Position numbers and translations under genes: made by a program
In this document: positions 34,464 through 46,239 of the stretch, one piece after another
Position numbering within the stretch: position 1 is the stretch's first letter
How the letters are laid out: each line of letters starts with the position of its first letter
The notes under the pieces: model-generated
The model's database searches: none
Seen by the model: only the letters and a program-made list of their open reading frames with translations
Told to the model about the DNA's origin: nothing
Source of the DNA: Rehmannia glutinosa
Taxonomy: Eukaryota; Streptophyta; Magnoliopsida; Lamiales; Orobanchaceae
Assembly: GCA_016081115.2 (NCBI GenBank)
Contig: JABTTQ020001091.1
Location: 248,001-312,000, forward strand
Length of the DNA: 64,000 nucleotides
Direction: 5' to 3'

Positions 34464-36640
34464 TCATTCAATATGCATTATGTCTAACCGAGCTCGTATT
34501 GATGAAAAAGTCTCGGAAGATAGCGGTTTTGTAAAAATGTCCGCTAATTGATCTTGAGATGGTACAAAAGATATCTCAATTTTACGTTTTGAAACACAAT
34601 CCCTTAGAAAATGATGTTGAATCTCAATATGTTTAGTACGGTTATGATGAACCGGGTTTTGAGCAATATTTATAGCGGATATATTATCACAAAAGATATG
34701 TACATTTTCAAAAGAGCATTTGTAATCCGCTAAGGTTTGTTTCATCCGAAAAGTTGAGTACAACAAAATGTGGCGGAAATATATTCGGCCGGCCGTTGAA
34801 AGAGAAAACATGAGTTTTCTTCTTTGAAAACCAAGAGACTAGGCAATCGCTAAAAATTGACATGATCCGGAAGTCTTTTCCGATCATCAATATTTCCCGC
34901 ATAATCCGAATCACTATAATCTTTAAGACAAAAATTTTCATTCTTTGGATAAAATAAACCATATTGAATGGTGCCTTTCAAATATCGAAAAATCCTTTTA
35001 ACGACACTCATATGAGATTCTTTGGGATTGCTTTGAAAACGAGCACAAAGGCATACGACATGAAGAATGTCCGGTCTAGTAGCGGTTAAATAAAGTAAAC
35101 TACCAATCATACCTCGATATTTTGATTCATCCACGGACTTGCCTTTCTCATCTTTGTCAATTTTGACATTTGTTGCCATGGGAGTAGAGACGATTCTTCC
35201 TTCTTCAATGACGAACTTTTTCAAAAGTTCTTTTGTATACTTAGATTGTGAAATGTAAATACCTTCTTGACATTGTTTAATTTGGAGTCCAAGAAAGAAG
35301 TTGAGCTTCCCCATCATGCTCATTTCAAATTCTCCTTGCATCAACTTAGAAAATTTCTTGCACAAAGAGTCATTAGTAACACCAAAGATAATATCATCAA
35401 CATAAATTTGCACAAGTAAACAATCTTGCCCTTTTTCAAAAACAAATAGAGTTGTATCAACTTTACCTCTTATAAAACCATTTTGTAAAAGAAAAGAACT
35501 AAGTCTATCATACCATGCACGGGGTGCTTATTTTAAACCATACAAGGCCTTTTTAAGTTTATAAACATCATATGGAGTTTTATTCATTTTAGGACGAATA
35601 TAAACTCGATTAATGACATAGCAAGCGGTACTTACGGCTTCGGTCCAAAAATATTTTGGAAGTGAGAATTCATTGAGCATGGACCGACTCATTTCTTGTA
35701 ATGTCCGATTTTTCCGTTCGGCTACTCCATTTTGTTGAGGTGTCCTTGGAGCCGAGAAATTATGAGCATATCCTTTGGTTTCACAAAATACTCTAAATTC
35801 ACCGTCAAATTCTCCACCTCGATCGCTTCGAATAGACTTGATAGTATCTTCTTTTTCATTCTCAATAAGTCTACACAACTTAACAAACTCATTAACGGCA
35901 TCGCTTTTATTGGTAAGAAAAAGAGCCCAAGTATATCTAGAAAAATCATCGACGATAACAAAAGTGTAATGTTTTCCACTTAGACTAGCCGTACCAATAT
36001 CCCCATATAAGTCAAGGTGAAGCATTTGTAGGGGTTTGGTTGTGGAAATTTCGTTTTTGGGCTTGAAACTACTTTTAACTAATTTGTTCTTTTGACAAGT
36101 GTCACATAAGCCAAGATTTTCAAAATTCAGTTTGGGTAGTTCTTTCACATGTTGGTTTTTGTAAATATTTTTCAAATTCTTGTATCCAACATGTCCAAGT
36201 CGCCTATGCCATAAACTAGTTAAATCATTATTGGCGACTAAACAAGAAACATTTTGACTAACCAAATCACTTGTACAAATTTTGTAAAGATTGCCTTTTC
36301 TATTTGCTTCACAAATAATTTCACCATTTTTAAGTATAAGGCATTTTTCTTTATTAAAGGAAACATCATATTTTGAATCACAAAGTTGGCTAACACTTAT
36401 CAAATTAAACTTAAGCCCTTCAACTAATAGAATATTACTAAGAGAAAAGAAGAGTTACCAATTTCTCCATTTCCAAGAATTTTTCCTTTGCCATCACGAA
36501 CATGACCATACTCCTCTTCTTGGAGCTTGATGTTGGTAAAAGTTCTCTCCTCCCGGTCATATGGCGTGAACATCCCCGTCCACGAGCCATTTTGAATCTT
36601 CCATTGTTGTTATAGCCCCTATTACCTACAAAAGAATTTC
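34464..36640 (-). pseudogene. Copia pol remnant: protease, integrase, truncated RT, RNase H
   Basis: Protease: SRHMTG near 36570, with the preceding active-site DSG disrupted by a short indel. Integrase (36403 to about 35570): LWHRRLGHVGYKNL, CDTCQKNKL, SIRSDRGGEF, QQNGVAERKNRTLQEM. At about 35570 the integrase text NKTPY passes straight into DVYKLKKALYGLK of the RT, so the integrase C-terminus and the first half of RT are deleted. The next codon is TAA where Gln is expected (QAPRAWY). RT continues with QIYVDDIIFG (35413) and LGLQIKQ. RNase H is frameshifted: DSDYAG, then TKHIEIQHHFLRD and DQLADIFTKPL near the end at 34464. It is inactive. Confidence 0.9.
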
Positions 36641-36642
36641 TT

Positions 36643-38222
36643 TTAGGTCACTATAATTTTGGGGTCCATGGGGTTAGTCTTGAGACCTTTGGGTCTCCAA
36701 ACATGTCTTGAGCTATTTCTCAATTTGCAATTATTAGCATAATGTCCAACTTTGCCACAATAAAAATAAGTAGGAGTATTATAATTATTAGCACGTACAA
36801 AAGTCGGACCTTGGTTATTTTTCTTAAAAACACTTTGAAATGGCTTATAACCAAGTCCCGATTTGGAATGCTCACCTCTTTGTGCATCTAAAATTTTTGT
36901 GACTTTATCCGTACTTATGTTGAAACGATGCACATCATTTTTCAAACATTCAATATCTTTTGTGAGCAATTCCTTTTCGGTTTCAAGAGAATGAATTCTA
37001 ATAAGAGTAAGAGCATGAGCTTTGTCAGAGATTCATAAGAGGTAAATAATTTTTCCTTTTCAACCTTAATCTCCTTATGCTCCTTTTTCAAATTTTTGTA
37101 TTTAACGATTAAATTTTGAAACTCAATTTGCAATTCATCAAAATCACATTGCAAGTCATCAACTATGGAGGAAGTAGAAGAATTTGAGTGTACCTCATTG
37201 TTTTCATCGTCTATAGCCATGAGACCGTGTTCGGTTTCTCCTTCCTCATCGGTTGTTTCGAGTAGTCCATCCCATGTTTTGACTTCCGCATTTAGAGCCT
37301 TTTTTTGTGAAAGGCTTCTTTTCTTTTGCTCCTCTTCATCGAGCTTGCAATCGGCAATGAAGTGCCGGGTTTTCCGCATTTAAAGCAAACATCATCTCTT
37401 GGTTTTCTTGCTTTATTTTTATTCACAAATTTTGCAAATTTTCGAACAAGTGCGGCCGTCTCCTCATCATCATCATCATTATCATAGTATGCATTATTAG
37501 AAGAAGAAGCAAGACCTTTAGGAATAATTTGCATACCCGATTGATTTGTGGATAGTTTGGAATTTTTCCTCTCCTTGAGATAGACTTCATAGATGAGTAG
37601 ATTTCCAATAAGCTCGTCAAACTTGAGTGTCTCAAGATTTTGTGCCTCCGTGATTGTCGTTACTTTTTCGGACCATGAGCCGGGAAGAGCATTTAATACT
37701 TTGGTCATCTTGTCTTCTTCGGAAATGACTTTGCCGAGGGCCACAAGATGATTGACGATATTGTCAAGCCTTTCCACCATTTTGGAGATGTTTTCGCCAT
37801 CATACATGTTAAAGTTTTCGAAGTCTTTAACAAGCATGGTTTTTCTTGCTTGCTTGACTTTATTAGTCCCTTCATAGATTGTCTCTAATTTTTCCCAAAC
37901 CTCATGTGCCGACCTTATGCCCCTTATACGGTTGTACTCGGTGGCGGTAAGAGAATAATGCAAGATATTTAAGGCACTTACCGTTTAAAAGAAAGCCTTT
38001 TGTCGTTTTCATCAAACTCCTTGAAAGGTTTATGAGCGAGTGCCATCCTCCGATTTCTTTGTTGGTTGATCAACTCCTTCAATGACCACATTCCAAATGT
38101 CGAACCCGCACCTTGTAGGAAGAAGCACTCCATCTCTTTCCAAAATGCGTAGTTGTTGGCGTCGAATAGTGGTGGCTTATTGGTGGAGGCGCGGTGGTGA
38201 GATGAGCATCATTTGTAGCCAT
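36643..38222 (-). pseudogene. Copia gag remnant with two zinc knuckles
   Basis: The start is probably the ATG at 38220-38222 (MATNDAHL), soon frameshifted; PLFDANNYAFWKEMECF follows in another frame. The UBN2-type core (ILHYSLTATEYNRI, VWEKLETIYEGTNKV, LPGSWSEKV) is in frame at 37292-37963. The first knuckle CFKCGKPG near 37380 is broken by a frameshift before its His. A coiled, Glu/Lys-rich segment follows (36942-37379). A second knuckle CFYCGKVGHYANNC is at about 36729-36770. Gag would form the retrotransposon particle. Several frameshifts make it non-functional. Confidence 0.85.
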
Positions 38223-38265
38223 GGATCTTTCCTCTTTATTCGGAACAGAGCTAGCCAAAGAGTTT

Positions 38266-38279
38266 GGCTCGATACCACT
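38266..38279 (-). promoter_or_regulatory. Copia primer-binding site (initiator Met tRNA type)
   Basis: Just inside the 5' LTR the minus strand reads TGGTATCGAGCC, which matches the initiator-tRNA site TGGTATCAGAGC except for one missing base. The missing base would weaken priming or reflect a sequence error. Confidence 0.7.
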
Positions 38280-39532
38280 TGTAAGTCCAGTGGCTACAAT
38301 AATCTAGAGGGGGTGAATAGATTATCCCGATTTTTCAGATTTTGCCCTCTTTTCGATAAACTCAAGCAAAGATAGAATGCTAAATGCGGAAAGTAAATAG
38401 CACACGTCGATTTATAGTAGTTCAACCCACCTAGGGCCTAATCTACTACCACCCCAGTATATCCGGGATGGATTTCAAATATTTCTTTTTTTATTAATTT
38501 ACCAAAAATTAATACAACACCTTGAGGATTACCACAACCCTCTTTCACCACCTTGAGGATTACCACAATCCTCTTACAACACCTTGAGGATTACCACAAT
38601 TCTCTTTACGACACCTTTGAATATTACCACAACCTTCAAACACCTATCACCTAGATCACCCAAGTGTATTCTTACCACAAGAATACTCACAAGGATGTCT
38701 TGTGTTGAATGATGACCAAAATCAAGATTACAACTCAATAATGATTGATACAATATGAGTACAAGTGTAATCAAAAATTGAAAGCCTAGACCTCAAATAT
38801 GTGCAAGTGAAAGTGCTTAGCTAATACAACAAGATATATGAAAGTGTTTGCTCAATCGCTTTCTTTCTTGTATGGAGTGTTGTATCTTGTTGCTTGAATG
38901 GAGCCTCTATTTATATGAGAGGACTTGGCTTTTATTTCCGGACATTTAGCTCCTCCTCGGGAGTGATTTTTTAAAAGAAACCATTTAAAATGATCAATAT
39001 AGTTGTTAGAAATCAATCCCACAAAATAGGGAAAAAGCGTATGAAAACGCAAGACGGATAGTTTCTTTGATAAAGGGGTTCGGCCGTGTGGTCGCTTGAG
39101 AGATAAGATTGAAATTGAATTCTACGAATTTTTACACAGGGGGACCGGTCGGAGGAGTGCGACGGTCATTTAGCCGTGATCGGTTGCCCTCGAAGAATTA
39201 CGAAGCGAGAGAAGTCCGGAACAAAAATCCAACTCAGTGCAAAAAGTCGCCGGTCGCCGGTTGCCCCCCTATTTTTCTTACGCCCATTTTTGTTTCTCGG
39301 CTCAACTCGGTATGGGTTGCCCTATAGAGCGGCCGATCGAGAACTGAAACAAATGTGTTGTCCAATTTTTATTGAAAATAAACTCCAAGAAATACTCCGA
39401 AAAATAGTAAAAACATTTTAAGTTGATCGGAAGTATTTAGACAACATTTAGGGACATAATTTTGGTTTAAAAACTCATTTGAACAAAATCGAACATAATA
39501 ATCAAAATCATGATAAAAACATTTATCTAACA
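38280..39532 (-). repeat. Copia 5' LTR (right)
   Basis: 1253 bp, with the same termini as the left LTR. It is followed directly by the GTGAG duplication. Confidence 0.93.
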
Positions 39533-39537
39533 GTGAG

Positions 39538-40680
39538 CATATCCCTCATGGTGATGGCCAAGTGGTCAACTGACCATGGCTCACAACATGCTGTTGTACA
39601 CTTGTACTTATCATTGCAACTCTTATATCACATGGTGATGCTCCTCGAAGACCGTGACAGAGATTCAAACTGCTGCTGGCTCGGAGGCAACTAAGGTTCT
39701 ATGCGGAAGACTGGGCCCAACTCCCAATCATGTCTCCTCTATGTTGCGCAATGCGCATGCCCCAAAATCTCCTACATGATAGCATGTTCGTCTATGTGCT
39801 CGGGGCTGACTACTGATGCCTTTGTAAATCTCTCGTCAAGATGATGCTACAAAATTAAAATTTAAAATATTAGATAACTTATAAATTTAACTTACTCATA
39901 CATACTAATTTCAAATGTTTATACTTATTACATAGATCTGCTTGGCTTCGAAATTCACTCAAACACCGCATGTCCCTCTAGTTTCAAGCAGCAATTAGGA
40001 TTCATGCGTCTTCATGTTGGCTTGTCCAACATTAGTCCGAAATTAACATAATAGAACAACATATTTGTATTACATTTGCTTATAGGAACTTAATTTTAAA
40101 TACAATAATTGACTTTATCTTCTTAAAATGGTGCCTAGTGTACGGTATACACCGTTAGGAACTTAGTTCTGTTTTTCGGTTTTGCAAAAAAAAGAAAAAA
40201 CATTTTGTGGGAAAATACCACGTGACATTATGTGAATTGTGAACCTCAATTTTCTATTGATTTTACAATTTCGGATGAAAAAATGACTCAACTGCGAGTA
40301 CTTTTTAATTATTGATTTATTTTTTTTGTTTTTTGCAAAATGTAACTTTTCCAGGACCAAATAAATATTTGTGCAATAAAATACAATTCATCCAAAAGAA
40401 ACCATGAGAGATTCAAGAGGGAAAAAAATAGGAGCAATGGAATCACAAAGGAGGAGAGACAAGCCCCCCACTTTTATCCCATGGATTCACACCCCACCCC
40501 ACCAAAATTCTCTCACAGTAAACGGTCCTCGTGTACTAAGAATCTATTAGTATAAAGTTAACAACTAGCCACCTGACTTTCCCATGCTTTTTAGCCTTTT
40601 CTGTTTCTCTCCAACCATATGTCCCATGACCATATAACAAAAGTAGCAAAAGGATAAAGAAATCCCAAACCACTTGAAAA
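39538..40680. other. Right flank of the copia insertion and intergenic DNA
   Basis: The first ~300 bases (CATATCCCTCATGG onward) are GC-richer than what follows. They are presumably the other half of the sequence the copia element entered, but no family is recognised. The rest is AT-rich with no gene. Confidence 0.35.
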
Positions 40681-40790
40681 CCTTATAAGAAAGTGGTAAA
40701 CAACCTCATTAACATTTCCCCTTTGTGCTCTCTCTCTCTCTCTCTCTCTCTCTTACTTCTCCAAACACCAAAAAAACTTAAAACCTCCAA
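40681..40790 (+). promoter_or_regulatory. Core promoter and leader of the DUF1635 gene
   Basis: CTTATAAG at about 40682-40689 is a plausible TATA box. A (CT)n tract at 40728-40753 lies at the expected transcription start or in the leader, a common arrangement in plants. The leader is short, ending at the ATG at 40791. Confidence 0.55.
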
Positions 40791-41692
40791 ATGGAAGCTG
40801 AACAATGTAGTCCTCTTAGTTGGGCTTGCTACTTTCAAGAAGAGGTAAAAAAAGTTCTCAATTTAAGAATTTTCACACTTAATTTTGCTTTTATTTTTTT
40901 TTATGCCCACTAATTTTATGTGCATTGTTTTGTTAGGGTGTTGAGGAATTGAAGCATTCACTTTTGTACTCAACTTTGGAGCTAGAGGCAGCAGTTATTT
41001 CAGCCCATGAGGAGATTTCAAGAAAAGATGATGAAATCGTCCAGCTCAGAGGTTTACTAGCAAAAATCATCAAAGAGAGGGATGAATTTCAGTCAAAATG
41101 CCAAGAACTTGACCTGGAAAAACAATTGCTTTTCCAACAAGTACAAATCTTGGCACATTCCTCAACACAACACCACCACCACATAGACAATAATTGTCCA
41201 ATCTCAAGTGGCACAACTAGCAATGAAGATGACAACACTACTAATCATCACGACCTATCTGCCTCGGACTGTGACGACAACATTAATGTTGTGCCGTCAC
41301 CTGGCTGCAAGCCGCTACAAAAGTCAATTTTAGACGTAACCGACAGAGTTACGCTAAAAAAGCCTTTGCCGGAACAGGGCAAGTTCCTGCAGGCCGTGAT
41401 GGAAGCGGGCCCACTACTCCAGACTCTTCTGCTAGCGGGCCCGCTTCCACAGTGGCAGCACCCGCCTCCTCAACTTAACTCGATCGACATACCGCCGGTC
41501 ACGATTTCGTCTCCGACGACGTCGTCGAAGAAAATATTGCACAATCAAGATTCTTGCCTCATTAGCCCTACTACTAGTGGTGGATTTACTAACAAGAGGG
41601 GTGTGGTGAGCTTGGACGGCTCAGATTTAATTTCACCCAATTCCAAGTACCAAAAAGTTTGTTCACCAATCATCATTGACCCCAATATCTAG
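40791..41692 (+). CDS. DUF1635-family protein (enabled-like), two exons
   Basis: Exons 40791-40844 and 40937-41692 joined in phase 0 give 269 residues. Exon 1 encodes MEAEQCSPLSWACYFQEE. Exon 2 opens with GVEELKHSLLYSTLELEAAV, the DUF1635 coiled-coil start, continuing through EEISRKDDEIVQLRGLLAKI and KERDEFQSKCQELDLEKQLL (to about residue 75). A His/Asn/Asp-rich linker follows, then the other conserved block GKFLQAVMEAGPLLQTLLLA with GPLPQW and PPVTI (about residues 162-200). The tail is Ser-rich. Donor GTAAAA and acceptor TGTTAG are canonical. No enzymatic motif or membrane segment is seen. The biochemical role of this plant family is not established; a coiled-coil regulatory protein is an inference. 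Confidence 0.9.
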
Positions 41693-44191
41693 CCCCCGGC
41701 CCATCACATAATTGATTGCTATAGCAGAAAAATCCATCCTTTTTTTCTTTCGAGTAGGTCCCACAATTATTATGGAGTTTGCCTAAATCCCTTGATGTGC
41801 TTAGGGTGATAATTGCCATGGATTTGATGGCAATTAAGCTACTAATTAAGTAAAAGTTTGTACATTTTAATTAATGGTTTGTCATAGGGACTGAAGATTT
41901 TTAACTAAATGTAGGGAGAGAGAGTGAAGTGGGCTCAATCAGCCACTTTTTGAGCTTTTGGTTTGGGATGGAGACTTTTGATTTTTGATTTTGATTTTTA
42001 TTTTTTAATTTATAGTTAGTCTGATTTGGCCTCCATAAATTATCAAATGGGGTGCTGCTGAAATTCTCCAAATTGGTGGGGAATTTTGTATGAATTGCTA
42101 TATATATATAGGGAATTCTATAATAGATTAGTGTATCTTGGTAGATTATGCTGTTGTAGACCAGCAGTCATCATTTGGAAGATGGCTTTATTTTAGTGGA
42201 ATTAATTAAAGTATGTTGCTTTTCATTATGTAACTTTCTTGCTTTAGTGTCACAGTAATTTTAAAAGTAATGGTTCATGATTTTTTAAAAAATTATTTAA
42301 TATGACCTTAACAAGCAATCAAAGATACCAACTAACTAATCTTACTTTTTCATGAATTGGTACCTACCATGCATGGCCTGTGTCTGCCATAAAAATAACA
42401 TCTCATTACACACCCCCTCTCCCTATCATGAAAAAAATATAAAGATATATATAGCAAATAAAGTCAATTCAGGGGATCTTAATCACACCTTTTCTTTTTT
42501 CTTTTCTTTTCAATTTGTTTGACAAAAAAATGTAAAATTTTTCAGATATGAAATTGCTAATTGCTAAACCTTGCTTCATGGGCCTAAAAACGATCTTTAG
42601 GCATGATAGCCAATGGGCAGTCTCTGCCAAACTAGAAAAAAAAAAAAACTCTGATTTTACTGAAATTTAATTGCCATCCAAGTTTTATATTTATTGGACT
42701 GCAAAGAGGGTAGTTTATTCCAGTATTCAATATAATGAATTGGACGCAACACACTCGATTCACTAACAATCTTATGGAGTATTTGCAAACACTAAAGAAA
42801 AGGCGATTCTCAATTTTTAGCTGAAAAATAACACTTTTTAAGTTTCCGCAAAGGATAGTTTCAGACTCAATTCTACTTATTTTAATGAGAATCTAAAAAT
42901 AGATGGACACATGAATTAGATTTTTGTTTATGCTTCTAGTTTGACTTATACCTGCAAAACAAAAATACTTTTGCAGCTTATCTACTAAACACTATCTTAA
43001 CTTAATTAATTTCTATACTATCAACTCCCGATTCTCAACTGGTAGCCTCTTATGCGACAATAAACCACTTCCTCCAAAAGCACAAATTTTATGCAAACAC
43101 TACCTTAAATAGCAATGGATTGGTGTTTTGCTTGAAAGAATTCAACTGGTCGATGGATAATGGATTGACAGACATAATAGAGATGAATCAAGAAACAAGA
43201 TCTTGAATAAGATCCTTTGAAGTTGTATCTTGAGTCCTTGACAGTACAATACAAATTAACTGAGAGAATGTTTGTTTGCAACTTTGAAAAAAGTTGTATA
43301 ACAACATTCCTCATGAGTTTGGGCATCAATTTGAAGAATTTAACCATCTATGGCTAGGAATTATTTTTGTCATTAATTTTATATATAGATATATATCTGA
43401 TTAATTAAATCTCGAAAATAAACTACTTCTGCAATGCGGCCAACAAATATAAAGCATGATTTGTTATTGTCACCACTATCATCCCTATCTTTTAAACATG
43501 ATGTTCATAAAATAGTCCATTTGCCGCAAAAAATATTCTCGAGTAATTAAATCCTGGAGTGGGTCTATATTATTCCCATGTCTCCCTCTCATTGGTCCTT
43601 AAGAACGCAAGCGATATCATGTTCTTTTACATCATAATTATTGATTATGCAATTCCAAGTCCAACTCTCTTCTTTATATTCTCTTGAACCTTTTCTTCTA
43701 TATTCAAAATCTTATTAATTTCTCTTATTACATTTGGTCATCAATTTTAACACATATTTTTTCATTACTTATTGCAATTTTAAATAAACACAAATTTCAG
43801 TAAGTTTATATTGTTATTCTGTAGCAACAGGGTTAAACGAGTGCGTTAAGCATATGCTAGTACCTGTTTCGTCAAAGTAGTACATTGTTATTTTCATTCC
43901 AATACACTTCGGCCCATGAAGGAACTCGAATTAGGCCCAATTTATAACATAAAGCATAGACAGTTAGGCGTTTAAGTATAATGATTTCGGCCCAAGATAA
44001 GATTCACCCGCTCATTTGACTTTCCAAAATGAATTAGGATGCTCATGATACTATGATAGTTCATAAATAGGTGTTCGAAAAAGGTTCTTAGATGACGTAC
44101 CGCAGGATATGTATTCTCATGCGGGTGTCTTATACGGGTTGTGTCTCATACCCGTATGAGGCTTTCACCGCCCCAACCCAGGTCTACGGGT
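41693..44191. other. Downstream and intergenic DNA, AT-rich
   Basis: The first ~400 bases probably include the DUF1635 3' untranslated region. No further gene is supported. A minus-strand open frame at 43105-43347 (80 residues) has no recognisable family. Near 44095-44180 lies a short GC-richer stretch of unknown origin. Confidence 0.4.
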
Positions 44192-45055
44192 AGGCAGTAG
44201 CGGCCCTGAGGAGGGGCTCAAGGAGCGGCCGCCCCAACCCCCTAATTATTTAGGGCTCACTAAGTCTACCATATATGTGGGATATCACATAGATAGTTAA
44301 TCCATCTATAAATTATTCAAAATATCCCTCCACCAACAATGTGGGATATCACATAGATAGTCTTGGAATGTTTTTGTTTTCTTTTGTTTTTATTTACGCA
44401 TATTTTTTTCTCTTCTTGGCAAACTCGAAAATTTTGGAGACAAGATGCGTAAGACAATTTCTGCTGATTTTTGGTCGAAAACTCCCTCCAATGGCTTCGC
44501 CGTCGAAATTAAAGAATAAGACTACAAAATAAACGTCAGAGACCAAAATTGCTAGTCTAAACTAGGGAATAAAAATAGATTTGGTGATATGCTTTACATA
44601 CAAAATTAAAATTAAATTAAATTCAATATACAAGATCTCAGCTATTCCCTATTGTATATAAGGGATCTCTTATTCCATATCGTATAGAATTGCTCACTTA
44701 TGTTTTGTGAAAATGATAAATAGATTTTGTTTTGGGTCAAAAAACATAATTTTTTAGCTATTTTGACTAAAATCTAACAGTTGTACATTCACTTCTTGTA
44801 TTATCTGGTGAGATACTTGACGATTTTCCAAAAAATTGATGCGGTCCATTTCTCAGTACCGAGTCATGTGTCTCGGTACGTACTGAGAAACACGACTCTG
44901 TACCGAGAAATAGACGATTCTCAGAAATGAAAAAGTGCAAAGTAGACAGTTGAACTCAAAAAATGGTTAAAAGCCATGTTTTTGGAAAACATAGCTAAAA
45001 AATATTTTTACTATAGAGAAGTTGCCAAAAATTCGACATACTCTAACTTAATTAT
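44192..45055. repeat. Inverted, truncated relative of the 25.8-kb hAT-like element with an internal hairpin
   Basis: Read in reverse complement, this stretch shares blocks with 25813-26571: AGCTA-AAAAAC next to a GAGAAGT-GGCCAAAAAT-like segment, GCATCAATTTT followed by a AAGTA-CTCA-CAGA stretch, and ACAAAACATAAGTG. The left end CAGTAGCGGCCCTGAGGAGG fits the GC-rich subterminal region. A dyad-rich insert at about 44849-44930 (arms TTTCTCAGTAC and GTACTGAGAAA, and GTACCGAG with CTCGGTAC) is absent from the other copy. Within 44275-44360 the words TGTGGGATATCACATAGATAG occur twice. Confidence 0.45.
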
Positions 45056-45247
45056 AACATATCGGACAACATGTAATACTTCAATATTTTTCCCGCATTC
45101 CATTCATACTTGTATATTTATTCATATATTGCATCAAAACATGCCAATACAAGAAGTATACTAAAAGAATTATTGAAATGTTTTTATTTAGTATTTAATT
45201 CTTGATATATATTCCATAAAAAAATAATAAAATCATGCTCTTCTATT

Positions 45248-46239
45248 TTACCAATCACGATGTTTCTTGAAGGAGTTTGGATCAGTTTTATCTTCGGACA
45301 AATAAAGACCATCACCTCTTACTTCCCAAAAGCAATAACCAGTAGAACAATATTCACTCCATTCCGAATTAAAAGCATCAAAGCGGCTTTCCTTCGCACC
45401 CCACCAAAGATGACAGAAGAATAAAGTATTCGGGACTAGGGGTGTTCAATTAACCGATTTTTTTTCGGTTAACCATTAACCGAATCAATTCGGTTAATTC
45501 GGTCGGTAACCGAATTATTTCGGTTCGGTGAATGGTTAAAAGTTTTGGAGAATTTCGGTTATCGGTTAATTCGGTTCGAAAATTCGGAATTAACCGAATT
45601 AACCGATTTAACCGAAATATTATGTTAAACATATATTTTATGTATAGTTATAATTATATATAATATATATCGTATTTATTTATTTATTTATATCATATAT
45701 TATATATAAAAATTTATATTTTTTATTTTAAATAAATTTCTGTGAATTATATTTATTTATTTATATCATATATTATATATAAAACATATATTTTTTGTAT
45801 TTTAAAGAAATTTCGGTTAATTCGGTTAACCGACCGAATTAACCGAAATATAATTCGGTTCGGTTAATTCGGTAAACATAATTTCGGTTCGGTTAATGGT
45901 TTTACCAATTAGAAAATTCGGTTAATTCGGTTTTCAATATTTCGGTTAATGGTTAACCGAATTAACCGAATGAACAGCCCTATTCGGGACGATGTTCTCA
46001 CAAAACCTCCAATGAAAATCTTGTTTAAAATTAATCGTATGAAATCTTAAATCATCATTTCCAGATGCACAATGCAACTTTAGTCGAGCCGAATTTGAAG
46101 GAAGTTTATTGATAATATGAATCTCGTATTTGGTCGTGAAAAAGCAGGTGCGTTTTTCTAATTGAGCTATTACTTGGAGATGGTTAGCCCATATTAAAAG
46201 AAATAACAAGGAGATGTTAGCAATGATATTGTTGCCCAT
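45248..46239 (-). pseudogene. SPH copy A (S-protein homologue) split by a hAT MITE
   Basis: Plant self-incompatibility S1-type proteins are small and secreted, and SPH relatives are mostly of unknown function. The N-terminal part (46239 to 45991) has an ATG at 46237-46239, a hydrophobic signal-like start (ISLLFLLIWANHLQV), then INKLPSN, LKLHCASGNDDL and FHWRFCENIVPN. The C-terminal part (45436 to 45248) has LFFCHLWWGAKE, FDAFNSEW, CFWEVRGDGLY and a TAA at 45248-45250. The two parts are separated by a 546-bp MITE plus its 8-bp duplication. Frame is conserved on both sides and I see no other stop; the undivided length would be 145 residues. It is the most diverged of the four copies, and no TATA box like the others' is evident upstream. 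Confidence 0.88.
45437..45982. mobile_element. hAT MITE inside SPH copy A, 546 bp
   Basis: Exact 8-bp duplication TTCGGGAC at 45429-45436 and 45983-45990. The ends TAGGGGTGTTCA and TGAACAGCCCTA are inverted repeats with one mismatch. Subterminal parts are built from many copies of CGGTTAATTCGG / AACCGAATTAACCG in both orientations, and the centre is AT-rich. It is non-coding. Confidence 0.92.

Larger units (their letters stand above)
28817..39532 (-). mobile_element. Ty1/copia LTR retrotransposon (Sirevirus-like), complete but decayed, with nested LINE
   Basis: Two LTRs, each beginning TGTAAGTCC and ending ATTTATCTAACA, are flanked by the exact 5-bp duplication GTGAG (28812-28816 and 39533-39537). 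Reading on the minus strand from right to left: LTR, primer-binding site, gag, protease, integrase, RT, RNase H, a long 3' untranslated part, polypurine tract, LTR. An RTE-type LINE (31097-34306) sits in the 3' untranslated part. A large deletion joins integrase to RT, and nonsense and frameshift changes are scattered. It is non-autonomous. Confidence 0.95.

Noticed and set aside
43105..43347. 80-residue minus-strand frame as a gene or gene fragment
   Set aside because: No recognisable family, no splice or promoter context; could not be supported.
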